In this document: one piece after another, positions 1 to 8,183 of the stretch
How the letters are laid out: every line of letters starts with the position of its first letter
How positions within the stretch are numbered: position 1 is the stretch's first letter
NCBI GenBank assembly: GCA_966212505.1
Contig: CBIHRS010000003.1
Span: 1-64,000 of the forward strand
Source of the DNA: CAMLIZ01 sp966212505
GTDB taxonomy: Bacteria; Pseudomonadota; Gammaproteobacteria; Burkholderiales; Burkholderiaceae_C
DNA: 64,000 nt
Reading direction: 5' to 3'
Translations under genes and position numbers: made by a program
Notes under the pieces: model-generated
Database searches by the model: none
The model's input: the letters and a program-made list of their open reading frames with translations, nothing else
What the model was told of the DNA's origin: nothing

Positions 1-2
1 GG

Positions 3-107
3 CTCGACCTGAAGCCGGCCCGAGGGCAGCACATCAACTCGGGGCCGGGCTTCGTGACCCGCGTGAACATCGAGAAGGTGGAGCGCTTCAGCGGGCAGTA
101 TCGTTAG
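3..107 (+). CDS. C-terminal end of a probable periplasmic sugar-binding protein (partial)
   Basis: The only frame open from the window edge to a stop encodes about 34 residues, ending in FVTRVNIEKVERFSGQYR. The pattern of a Gly-rich turn, FVT, then a helix of the NI-KVE-F type followed directly by the stop is typical of the last helix of ribose/xylose-type ABC transporter binding proteins, which would act in the periplasm. That family assignment rests on a short tail only and is an inference. The start and the rest of the gene lie to the left of the window. No terminator is obvious before the next gene. Confidence 0.4.
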   Translation, partial: LDLKPARGQHINSGPGFVTRVNIEKVERFSGQYR

Positions 108-249
108 CCCCGAGGGGCAGGCCGGGGGGCTGTCACCGTGTCAGGCGCCCCTCACGCAGCGCCCCTCAGCGCGCCGACAGACTCGGCAAGGCCCGCGGCC
201 TACGCTGTGCACACGTTCCACGAAAGCGAGTGCAGCAAGGAGCCCGGCC

Positions 250-705
250 ATGAAGAGACACACCCCCGCAGCGATCACCTTCGCCTTCAGCGTGGTGGCG
301 GCGTCCACCTTGATGGCCCAGGCGCCGAGCACCGATGTCGACGCCGTGACGAGCACGCCCGCCGTGCAGGTGCAGCAGGCGCCCAGCGGCGTGCAATACC
401 TCAACGGCGGCGTCGGCGACCAGGAGCGCCAGGCGATGCGCTCGCACCAGCAGGAATTCCCGCTGCAGATCCTGTTCAGCGGCAAGGCCGGCGAGCTGGG
501 CACGGCCAACCAGGTGCGCGTGCACAACAGCGCGGGCGAGGTGGTGGCGGTGCAGAACGCCGGACCGCTGCTGATGCTGAAGCTGCCGCCCGGCCGCTAC
601 ACCGTGGAGGCCGACTTCAACGGCGGCGTGCAGCGCCGCTCGGTGCACGTGGGGCAAGGCCCGCAGCTGCTGCACTGGGCCAGCGCGCTGGTGTCCGCCA
701 ATTGA
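250..705 (+). CDS. small secreted protein of unknown function, possible beta-sandwich domain
   Basis: A 151-residue protein with an N-terminal signal peptide (KR at residues 2-3, hydrophobic stretch about 8-22, AQA near 23-25), so it is probably periplasmic. The C-terminal half (about residues 70-145) has the look of a carboxypeptidase-regulatory or transthyretin-like beta-sandwich: GEVV..., then LKLPPGRYTVEADFNG, then alternating strands. This class usually sits in envelope proteins, but no catalytic residues are visible. The start is supported by AAGGAG upstream of the ATG with about 7 bases of spacing. The gene stands alone and is closed by a strong intrinsic terminator shared with the convergent mmsA. 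Function unknown. Confidence 0.7.
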   Translation: MKRHTPAAITFAFSVVAASTLMAQAPSTDVDAVTSTPAVQVQQAPSGVQYLNGGVGDQERQAMRSHQQEFPLQILFSGKAGELGTANQVRVHNSAGEVVAVQNAGPLLMLKLPPGRYTVEADFNGGVQRRSVHVGQGPQLLHWASALVSAN

Positions 706-715
706 CGGGCCATTG

Positions 716-740
716 AAAAAGGGAGCCGAAGCTCCCTTGT
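716..740. terminator. bidirectional intrinsic terminator
   Basis: A perfect 6-bp stem GGGAGC/GCTCCC (721-726 and 731-736) with a CGAA tetraloop. A run of five A precedes it and TTGT follows. It sits between two convergent genes, so it can serve both strands; the A-run on the left gives the better U-tract for the mmsA transcript. Confidence 0.8.
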
Positions 741-759
741 CGCTGGCCGCTTCTGCGCG

Positions 760-2280
<1,521 letters not shown>

Positions 2281-2365
2281 GGCGGGTCTCCTGTCGAGTG
2301 CTGAAGAGGGATCAGGGCAGTCTAGGCAGCGGCTCCCCGCATGCCAATGCCGCTGCGCTGGATTC

Positions 2366-2387
2366 ATTGTTCACGATGGTGAACAAT
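2366..2387. promoter_or_regulatory. palindromic operator between mmsA and its LysR-type regulator
   Basis: A perfect 9-bp inverted repeat ATTGTTCAC / GTGAACAAT separated by GATG. The core fits the LysR-family T-N11-A rule (TTCAC...GTGAA). It lies 85-107 bases upstream of the mmsA start and just before the regulator start. An in-frame ATG at 2376 falls inside the palindrome, which argues that the regulator starts at 2394 instead. Binding by the adjacent regulator is an inference. Confidence 0.7.
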
Positions 2388-2393
2388 GCCTGG

Positions 2394-3329
2394 ATGGACA
2401 GCCGAAAGATCGAGGCGCTGTGGTCGCATGTGCACTGGCTCACGGTACTGGGCCAACAGGGCAGCTACACGGCGGCGGCGCAGCGCCTGGGTGTCAGCAA
2501 GGCGGCGATGAGCCAGCGCATCGCCGAGCTCGAGCGGGCGGCAGGCGTGCCGCTGGTGCGCCGCACCACGCGCAGCGTGCGCCTCACCGAGGCCGGTCAG
2601 CAGTTGGTCGACGCCACGCAGGGCGCCTTCGAGCAGATCGCGCGCAGCTTCGCCGGCGTCAAGGACCTGGCGGCCACGCCGCGCGGGCTATTGCGCGTGA
2701 CCGCGCCGGTGGCGTTTGCGCGCCAGCAGCTGGTGCCGCGGCTGCCCGATTTCTTCAAGGCGCATCCCGAGGTGCGGGTGGAGCTGGAACTGTCGGACCG
2801 GCTCAGCTCGCTGGCACAGGAAGGCTTCGACCTCGCGATCCGCCACAGCGCGGCGGTGCCCGACACGCACGTGGCGTGGACGCTGTGCGAGACGCACTCG
2901 GTGCTGGTGGCCAGCCGCGCCTACCTGCGCAAACGTGGCACGCCGAACGCGCCTGAAGACCTGGGCGACCATGACTGCCTGCACTACCTGCGTCCGCAGG
3001 AGACACCGGCCTGGAGCTTCGAGCGCAACGGCGGCCGCGCGGCGCGCAAGGTCACGGTGGCGGTGAAGGGCCCGTTCGCGGCCAACAACAGCGAAGCGCT
3101 GCGCGAGGCCGCGATGGGCGGCCTCGGCATCGCGCTGCTGCCGGATTTCAGCGCGCAGGCGGCGCTGCAGGCGGGCAAGCTCGTGCGCGTGCTGCCCGAG
3201 TGGCGGCCGGTCGGCGCCTTCGGCGAGCAGCTCTATGCGATCCGGCCCTACAGCCCCTATGTGCCGCGCGCGGTGCAGGCCTTCGTGGCCTACCTGCGCG
3301 AGGCGCTGAAGGAAGGTTTCCCCGCCTAG
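2394..3329 (+). CDS. LysR-family transcriptional regulator, probably of mmsA
   Basis: A 311-residue LysR-type regulator. The N-terminal winged helix-turn-helix is clear (GSYTAAAQRLGVSKAAMSQ about residues 19-37, then RTTRSVRLTEAG), followed by a substrate-binding effector domain (about residues 90-295). The TRSVRLTEAG wing is typical of the CrgA/DsdC-like subgroup. I chose the ATG at 2394 (MDSRKIEALW) over the in-frame ATG at 2376 because the latter lies inside the palindromic operator and homologous proteins usually begin at the helix before the HTH. It is divergent from mmsA and its stop overlaps the stop of the convergent glyoxalase-fold gene through a shared CTAG. Effector unknown. Confidence 0.9.
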   Translation: MDSRKIEALWSHVHWLTVLGQQGSYTAAAQRLGVSKAAMSQRIAELERAAGVPLVRRTTRSVRLTEAGQQLVDATQGAFEQIARSFAGVKDLAATPRGLLRVTAPVAFARQQLVPRLPDFFKAHPEVRVELELSDRLSSLAQEGFDLAIRHSAAVPDTHVAWTLCETHSVLVASRAYLRKRGTPNAPEDLGDHDCLHYLRPQETPAWSFERNGGRAARKVTVAVKGPFAANNSEALREAAMGGLGIALLPDFSAQAALQAGKLVRVLPEWRPVGAFGEQLYAIRPYSPYVPRAVQAFVAYLREALKEGFPA

Positions 3330-3718
3330 CCGGGCGAGTGGCAGACCGCCTCGACGTTGTTGCCGTCGGGGTCGATCACGAACGCGCCGTAGTAGTTGGC
3401 GTGGTAGTGCGGGCGCACGCCGGGCGCGCCGTTGTCGGTGCCGCCGGCACTGAGCGCCGCGGCGTAGAACGCCTCGACCTCGGTGCGCGACTTCGCGCGC
3501 CAGCACAGGTGCATCGGCCCCGAGGTGGGCTCGGTATCGACGAACCAGGTGTCGATCTTGAAGCCGACACCGGGCACCTCGGCCCCGAAGCCCAGCACGG
3601 CGACGCCGTCGTGGACCTGCTCATATGCAACGCGATATCCCAACGGCGCGAGCGCCTGTCGATAAAACTCACGGGTGCGGGCGAGATCCCGCACGCGCAG
3701 GGTGATGTGATCGATCAC
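3326..3718 (-). CDS. VOC (glyoxalase/bleomycin-resistance fold) family protein
   Basis: A 130-residue protein made of one vicinal-oxygen-chelate domain. It starts with MIDHITLRVRDLARTREFY, a hallmark first strand and helix with the metal-ligand His at residue 4, and ends with the final strand FVIDPDGNNVEAVCH, with Glu 123 and His 127 near the end. Such proteins act as lyases, dioxygenases or isomerases, or bind drugs; the substrate cannot be told here. It is transcribed toward the LysR gene and ends within it by 4 bases. A strong terminator at 3803-3831 isolates it from the genes upstream, so it probably has its own promoter in 3719-3800. Confidence 0.85.
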   Translation of the reverse strand: MIDHITLRVRDLARTREFYRQALAPLGYRVAYEQVHDGVAVLGFGAEVPGVGFKIDTWFVDTEPTSGPMHLCWRAKSRTEVEAFYAAALSAGGTDNGAPGVRPHYHANYYGAFVIDPDGNNVEAVCHSPG

Positions 3719-3802
3719 GGTTCGTTCCTCTCGAAGTGGCGTCTTGCGCCTCGGCGTTCTTGAAGAACGCTCTGTATGTGCCCCGCAGCTGGATCCAGAC
3801 CC

Positions 3803-3831
3803 AAAAAAAGCCCACCCCGCAAGGGGTGGGC
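3803..3831 (-). terminator. strong intrinsic terminator on the minus strand
   Basis: A perfect 9-bp stem GCCCACCCC/GGGGTGGGC (3810-3818 and 3823-3831) with a 4-base loop. On the minus strand it is followed by seven T (seen as AAAAAAA at 3803-3809 on the plus strand). It lies 166 bases after the cyclodeaminase stop and right after a cluster of smaller stems, so it may end either that transcript or a separate small RNA. Confidence 0.85.
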
Positions 3832-3945
3832 GTTCAAGTCCTCAAGAAAGGACGTCGTTGGGACCGGTTCGGGAAGCTGATGGATGCCTGAGCTGCGGCA
3901 TGAAACCGTCAACCACCCGGAATACGTGGCACTGCGAACGACTCT
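3803..3945 (-). ncRNA. candidate structured small RNA or structured 3' region
   Basis: This stretch has no credible protein but shows an ordered set of complementary segments ahead of a strong terminator. Plus-strand coordinates: GTCGTT 3854-3859 with AACGAC 3937-3942; nested inside it CGGTT 3865-3869 with AACCG 3904-3908; inside that ATGCC 3884-3888 with GGCAT 3897-3901. A 5-bp hairpin GTCCT/AGGAC (3838-3853) then abuts the closing stem and the terminator stem. A transcript of about 130-140 nt would fold into a rod, a small hairpin and a terminator. I could not place a convincing promoter near 3945-3990, so it could instead be the 3' untranslated region of the cyclodeaminase operon. Not a tRNA, tmRNA or SRP RNA by motif. 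Identity unknown. Confidence 0.33.
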
Positions 3946-3997
3946 AGGGTGTGCTGTATTGCACGGCCATCCCCAAAACGAGGGACGGGGTTTTCCG

Positions 3998-4948
3998 CTA
4001 CGGGCACGCCGTGTGCCCATCGGTTACGCCTTGCTGCAAACAGAGGGCCGCCGCCAGGTCCCACAAGGCCGAACCGCAGCTCTTGAACAGCACGCCGCCA
4101 CGCGCCTGCGGCGCTTCCCGCGCGATCGCTTCGCCCAGGCTAGGAAGCACTTGCATCGCCACGCCGGCCTGCAGCAGATCGCCTGCCTCATGCCGGGCGC
4201 TGGCGGTGTCGAGCACCACGGCGCCACGGTCGGCGCAGGCTCGCACCACGTCGGGCGCGAGCTCTGCCATCGTGGGGCTGAAGGCACCGACCGCCGCAAC
4301 GAAGGCATCAGCCCGCGGCAAGCGGTCGAGGCAGACCTGTTGCGCCGATGTCGCAGTCACCACGACCGGGCATCGCGCCAGCGCCGCATCGAGGTCATCG
4401 GCCGGCTCGGCCCGCAGCCCGAGCTGCCGCGCATGCTGCAACAGGGCCTGCGCCGGCCCCGCACTGCGCGAGCGCAGCCAGACCTCGCGGGTGCCGAACA
4501 GTGCCTTGAATGCCTCGAGGTGCGCCCGGCCCTGCGCACCGGCGCCGATGATCAGCATCGGCCCGTCGGGCCGGGGCGCGAGGTGGCGTGCGGCCACGGC
4601 CGTCACAGCGGCGGTGCGGCGGCCGGTCACCGTGGGCCCGTCCATCAGCGCGAGGCGCTCTCCGGTAGAGGCCCGCAGCACCAGCACGTCGCCGAGGATG
4701 GCCGCCAGCCCGCGCGCGCCGTTCTCGGGGTTGTAGGTGATCAGCTTGGCCATCGCGAGGTCGGCCACGCTGGCGTCGACCCAGGCCGGCATCAGGAACC
4801 ACGTCGTCTGCGGCCCGATGGGCAGCACCGAACGCTCGGGCACCTGCACCAGCCCGCGGGCCTGCGCCTGCAGGATGCGCTCGATCGCGTCGGCCAGGGG
4901 GCCCCAAGGCAATGCCTCGGCGGTGGCCTGGGCGTCGAGCAGCTTCAT
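3998..4948 (-). CDS. ornithine cyclodeaminase / mu-crystallin family protein
   Basis: A 316-residue protein of the ornithine cyclodeaminase/alanine dehydrogenase/mu-crystallin family, NAD(P)-binding enzymes acting on amino or imino acids. Seen: the N-terminal helical region, PERSVLPIGPQTTWFLMPAW (substrate domain), LITYNPENGARGLAAILG, the Rossmann fingerprint LIIGAGAQGRAHLEA (about residues 135-149), and VVTATSAQ. The ATG at 4948 was chosen because the sequence before it in the same frame is low-complexity out-of-frame coding from the neighbour. It begins 8 bases after the stop of the upstream flavodoxin-fold reductase, so the two form an operon. The true substrate (ornithine, ketimine, delta-1-pyrroline-2-carboxylate) cannot be read from the sequence. 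Confidence 0.87.
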   Translation of the reverse strand: MKLLDAQATAEALPWGPLADAIERILQAQARGLVQVPERSVLPIGPQTTWFLMPAWVDASVADLAMAKLITYNPENGARGLAAILGDVLVLRASTGERLALMDGPTVTGRRTAAVTAVAARHLAPRPDGPMLIIGAGAQGRAHLEAFKALFGTREVWLRSRSAGPAQALLQHARQLGLRAEPADDLDAALARCPVVVTATSAQQVCLDRLPRADAFVAAVGAFSPTMAELAPDVVRACADRGAVVLDTASARHEAGDLLQAGVAMQVLPSLGEAIAREAPQARGGVLFKSCGSALWDLAAALCLQQGVTDGHTACP

Positions 4949-4956
4949 CGCGCCGG

Positions 4957-5511
4957 TCAGACCTGGAGGAAGCCCGGCGCCGCCGCCAGCGCCTCGGCAT
5001 CCTGCTCGATCGCCCCGGGCGCGCCGCCCTTGCCCCACAGCGCGCCGGCCCAGGGCATGGCCATGAACTCGGCACACAGGCGCACGCTGTCGATCGCCGG
5101 CTGGGCCTTGGCGCGGTCGCCGCTGGTGGTGATCAGCCACAGCCGCTTGCCGGCCATGCGGACCTTGAAATCGAGGCCCGGCACGCGCATCCAGGCGCTC
5201 CAGTGGTCGAGGTAGAGCTTCAGCGGCGAGGGCAGGCTGTACCAGTAGACCGGCGCCACGAAAACCAGCTCGGTGGCGGCCAGCGTGGCATCGAGCAGCC
5301 GCCGGCCGTCGCCCTCGGGCATCGGGTAGGTGCCGATGTCGTGCCGGTGGTCCTGAAAGGGCGGCAGCTGCAGGCCGTGCAGGTGCTGCCAGGCCTGCCC
5401 GACCTCGGGCCCGAGCCCGGCGGCCGCGCGGCGCGCCAGCGCCTCGGTGTTGCCCACCACGCCGGGCACCCGCGTGCTGGCGACAAGAAACAGAAGGTGT
5501 CGATCGCTCAT
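4957..5511 (-). CDS. NADPH-dependent FMN reductase-like flavodoxin-fold oxidoreductase
   Basis: A 184-residue flavodoxin-like protein. The N-terminal strand and FMN phosphate loop (LLFLVASTRVPGVVGNTEALAR, residues 6-27) and the second FMN-contact region (FVAPVYWYSLPSPLKLYLDHW, about residues 83-103) match the NAD(P)H-dependent FMN reductase/quinone reductase (WrbA-like and KefF-like) superfamily; cytosolic. It is the first gene of a two-gene operon with the cyclodeaminase-like gene, 8 bases apart, so the pair may work on the same compound, for example reducing an imine or quinone intermediate. That link is inference. It diverges from the YecA-like gene, leaving only about 50 bases for both promoters. 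Confidence 0.8.
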   Translation of the reverse strand: MSDRHLLFLVASTRVPGVVGNTEALARRAAAGLGPEVGQAWQHLHGLQLPPFQDHRHDIGTYPMPEGDGRRLLDATLAATELVFVAPVYWYSLPSPLKLYLDHWSAWMRVPGLDFKVRMAGKRLWLITTSGDRAKAQPAIDSVRLCAEFMAMPWAGALWGKGGAPGAIEQDAEALAAAPGFLQV

Positions 5512-5561
5512 CGGCCGATCATAAGCAGCGCCTTGGCAGCGTGCTCGCGCACAATCGCGCC

Positions 5562-6248
5562 ATGAAACCCGATGCGCCCGCGCCGCTGAACGAACACGAC
5601 CTCGAGCGCCTGCAAGGCCTGCTCGATGCGCTGCCCGCGCCGCTGGAGCCGCTGGACGTGACGATGCTCGACGGCTTCCTCTGCGCCGTGCTGCTGCAAC
5701 CCAGGCCAGTGCCCGAGGCCGAGTGGATGCCGCACGTGTTCGATGTCGACGGCCGCAAGCTGCCGCCGGGCATCGACGCCGCCCCGCTGCGCGAGCTGGT
5801 GCGTCGCCGGCACGCCGAGCTCGACGGCGCGATCCGCCGCCGCGACTGGTTCGACCCGTGGGTGTACGAGCTCGACGAGGAGGCTTCGCCCTCCGAGACC
5901 GTGATGCCCTGGGTGGCCGGCTTCGCCACCGCCACCGCGCTCTATCCGGCGCTGATGGAGCTCGAGAACCCGGAGATGCTGGAGCCGCTGGCCACGCTGT
6001 TCATGCACCTCGACCCCGACGACCTCGAAGACGCCGACGAACTGCTGGCCGAGATCGAGACGCTGGAGCCGCCGCAGCAGCTCGACGAGGCGGTCGAAGG
6101 CCTGGTGCGCAGCACGCTGCTGCTGGCCGACGTCTCGCGTCCGCTGCCGAAGAAGCCGGCGGTGCGTCCGGGCGGCGGCCCGCGCCGTATGTCGGGTCAG
6201 CGGGGCGCTGCCGGCGCCGGCCGGGCCGGTCCGCCGCGCAAGCGCTGA
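5562..6248 (+). CDS. YecA/UPF0149 family protein without the C-terminal zinc motif
   Basis: A 228-residue UPF0149 (YgfB/YecA) family protein. The typical core is visible: PLEPLDVTMLDGFLCAVLL, then WMPHVFDVDG, RDWFDPWVYEL, MPWVAGFATA and QQLDEAVEGLV. Unlike many YecA proteins it lacks the C-terminal SEC-C zinc-binding motif; instead it ends in a basic, Gly/Arg-rich tail (about residues 195-228). A clear paralogue with the SEC-C motif lies at 13396-14124. The family's role is poorly known (SecA-tail-like zinc domains and metal- or ribosome-related proposals). The ATG at 5562 opens the conserved region; one more ATG lies seven codons upstream. It is followed after 23 bases by an ECF sigma factor gene, so it may share its transcript. 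Confidence 0.85.
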   Translation: MKPDAPAPLNEHDLERLQGLLDALPAPLEPLDVTMLDGFLCAVLLQPRPVPEAEWMPHVFDVDGRKLPPGIDAAPLRELVRRRHAELDGAIRRRDWFDPWVYELDEEASPSETVMPWVAGFATATALYPALMELENPEMLEPLATLFMHLDPDDLEDADELLAEIETLEPPQQLDEAVEGLVRSTLLLADVSRPLPKKPAVRPGGGPRRMSGQRGAAGAGRAGPPRKR

Positions 6249-6271
6249 CGCTTCATTCCCCTCAACGCTCG

Positions 6272-6865
6272 ATGAGCCCACCTCCGACCACCGACCTGGC
6301 CACGCTGATGGCGCGCGTCGCGCTGAAGGACCGCAGCGCCTTCGAGCAGGTGTATCGCCTCACCAGCGCACACCTGCTCGGCCTGGCCACGCGCATCCTG
6401 GGCAGCACCGCGCGTGCTGAAGAGGTGCTGCACGAGGCCTACCTCAACGTCTGGCATGCGGCCGGCAGCTACCACGCCGGCATGGCGACGCCGATGACCT
6501 GGCTGATCAACGTGGTGCGCAACAAGGCGATCGATGCGCTGCGCTCCAACGCCAGCGAGCGCGCCAGCACCGTGCCGCTGCCCGACGAAGGCGCCGAGGC
6601 GCTGGCCGGTGCAGCAGAGCCCGACGAGGAACCGCATCGCCTGTTCGACCGCAGCGTCAACCAGCTGAAGATCGACACCTGCATGGGCCAGCTCTCGGCC
6701 CAGCAGCGCCAGGCACTGGCGCTCGCCTACTACCGCGGCCTGATGCACAGCGAGATCGCGACCCAGCTGGGTGCACCGCTCGGCACAGCCAAGGCCTGGG
6801 TGCGCCGCGGGCTGGCAAAACTGAAGGACTGCCTGATGGCGGCTGGGTTGGAGGAAGCGGTATGA
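6272..6865 (+). CDS. ECF-type RNA polymerase sigma factor
   Basis: A 197-residue sigma-70 family protein with region 2 (about residues 20-90: FEQVYRLTSAHLLGLATRIL, EEVLHEAYLNVW, TWLINVVRNKAIDALR) and region 4 (about residues 130-185: LSAQQRQALALAYYRGLMHSEIA, then PLGTAKAWVRRGLAKLK). Lacking region 3, it is an extracytoplasmic-function sigma factor, in the style of those paired with RskA-type anti-sigma factors (SigK-like). The next gene, starting 10 bases later, encodes that anti-sigma factor, which fits control by membrane sequestration. The target regulon and the signal are not evident here. Confidence 0.93.
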   Translation: MSPPPTTDLATLMARVALKDRSAFEQVYRLTSAHLLGLATRILGSTARAEEVLHEAYLNVWHAAGSYHAGMATPMTWLINVVRNKAIDALRSNASERASTVPLPDEGAEALAGAAEPDEEPHRLFDRSVNQLKIDTCMGQLSAQQRQALALAYYRGLMHSEIATQLGAPLGTAKAWVRRGLAKLKDCLMAAGLEEAV

Positions 6866-6875
6866 AGGGCCTCCG

Positions 6876-7610
6876 ATGAGGCGCGTCTCCCCCGAGCTGC
6901 TCGACCGCCTCGCGCAGGAATACGCGCTGGGCACGCTGCACGGCGGCGCGCGGCGCCGCTTCGAGACACTGATGCGCGAATCGGCCGAGGTCGCCCGCGC
7001 CGCCGCGGCCTGGCAGCAGCGGCTCTCGCACCTGGCGGCGTCGGTGCCGGCCATCGAACCCTCGAATGCGCTGTGGGCCGGCCTGCAGGGCCAGCTGTTC
7101 GGCGCGCCCGAACCGAAGAAGAAGCGCACATGGCCGTGGGCCTCGTGGGGCCTGCCTTCGCTGGGCGGCGCGCTCGCCGGCGCGGTGCTGTGCGTGCTGG
7201 TGCTGCAATCGCAGCCGCAGTGGCTGGGCCGCGAAACGGTGGCCGCCGACACGCTGCCGGCCAGCTACGTCGGCCTGCTGAGCGACAGTGCCGGTACACC
7301 TTCGCTGCTGGCCAGCTCTACCCGCCACGGCCGGCTGCTCAACGTCAAGCTGCTGCAGCCGCTGCGCGTGCCCGAAGGGCAGGTGGCGCGCCTCTATGCC
7401 CTGCCGGCCGACGGCCGAGCGCCCTTCGCGGTGGGCGTGGTGCCGGCCGGCGGCAAGGCCTCGCTGCCGCTGCCCGACAGCGCCGAGCATCTGTTCGCCA
7501 AGGTGCCGCGGCTGGGCGTGCGGCTGGAGCCCGCAGCGCCGGCGTCACCGCTGCCCGCGCCCACGGTGGAAAGCTTCGCGCTCAGCGGACCGTGCGTGAA
7601 GATGTGGTGA
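6876..7610 (+). CDS. RskA-like membrane anti-sigma factor
   Basis: A 244-residue protein: an N-terminal cytoplasmic anti-sigma region (residues 1-80, with LLDRLAQEYALGTLHGGARRRFE), a single membrane segment (about residues 95-112, GGALAGAVLCVLVLQ), then a periplasmic domain (about 120-240) that ends in GPCVKMW. This matches the anti-sigma-K factor RskA family, which binds its sigma factor until regulated proteolysis releases it. It is directly downstream of the ECF sigma gene with 10 bases between, so the two are almost certainly cotranscribed. In this subgroup the periplasmic domain often reads VGLLSD...LLNVKLLQPL, also seen here. Signal unknown. Confidence 0.88.
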   Translation: MRRVSPELLDRLAQEYALGTLHGGARRRFETLMRESAEVARAAAAWQQRLSHLAASVPAIEPSNALWAGLQGQLFGAPEPKKKRTWPWASWGLPSLGGALAGAVLCVLVLQSQPQWLGRETVAADTLPASYVGLLSDSAGTPSLLASSTRHGRLLNVKLLQPLRVPEGQVARLYALPADGRAPFAVGVVPAGGKASLPLPDSAEHLFAKVPRLGVRLEPAAPASPLPAPTVESFALSGPCVKMW

Positions 7611-7683
7611 GGGGTGCATCCCGCCGGCGCGTGGCTCCGTAGATCAGGCAGGCAATGACGCCTGACCATCTTCGGAGGATTCC

Positions 7684-8172
7684 ATGAACATCACCGCCCG
7701 CCCCCTCGCCGCCCTGATGCTGTCTGCGCTGCTGCTCGGCGGCGCTGCATTGCAAGCCCGGGCCGCCGACAATGCGCCGCCGGCCGCAGCGGCCGATCCG
7801 CTGGCCGCCGCACGCGAACAGATCGCCGCCAAGCACTGGGCGGCCGCGATCGAGGAGCTGCAGAAGGTCAACGCGACCGGCAGCGCCGACTGGAACAACC
7901 TGATGGGCTACTCGATGCGCAAGCGCAAGGTGCCCGACTACGCCGCCGCCGAGCGCTATTACGCCGAGGCGCTGCGCATCGACCCGCAGCATCGTGGCAC
8001 GCTGGAATACTCGGGCGAGCTGGCGCTGATGAAGGGCGACCTGCCCACCGCCGAGCAACGCTTGGCGGCGCTGGACAAGATCTGCACCTTCTCGTGCGGC
8101 GAGTACCGCGACCTCAAGAAGGCGATCGAGCGCTACAAGGCCAACGGCAACCGCTACGCCGCGGCAGACTGA
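7684..8172 (+). CDS. secreted TPR-repeat protein
   Basis: A 162-residue protein with a signal peptide (hydrophobic about residues 10-22, ARA-A near 27) followed by two to three tetratricopeptide repeats: LAAAREQIAAKHWAAAIEELQKV, DYAAAERYYAEALRIDPQHRGTL-type repeats and LALMKGDLPTAEQRLAALDKI. It is therefore a small periplasmic protein-interaction module. The final region has two Cys (TFSCGEY and ICTF) that could form a disulfide. It has a good GGAGG ribosome binding site 4-5 bases before the ATG. It lies 73 bases after the anti-sigma gene, close enough to belong to the same regulon, but this is inference. Confidence 0.82.
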   Translation: MNITARPLAALMLSALLLGGAALQARAADNAPPAAAADPLAAAREQIAAKHWAAAIEELQKVNATGSADWNNLMGYSMRKRKVPDYAAAERYYAEALRIDPQHRGTLEYSGELALMKGDLPTAEQRLAALDKICTFSCGEYRDLKKAIERYKANGNRYAAAD

Positions 8173-8183
8173 GGAGGTGCGCC

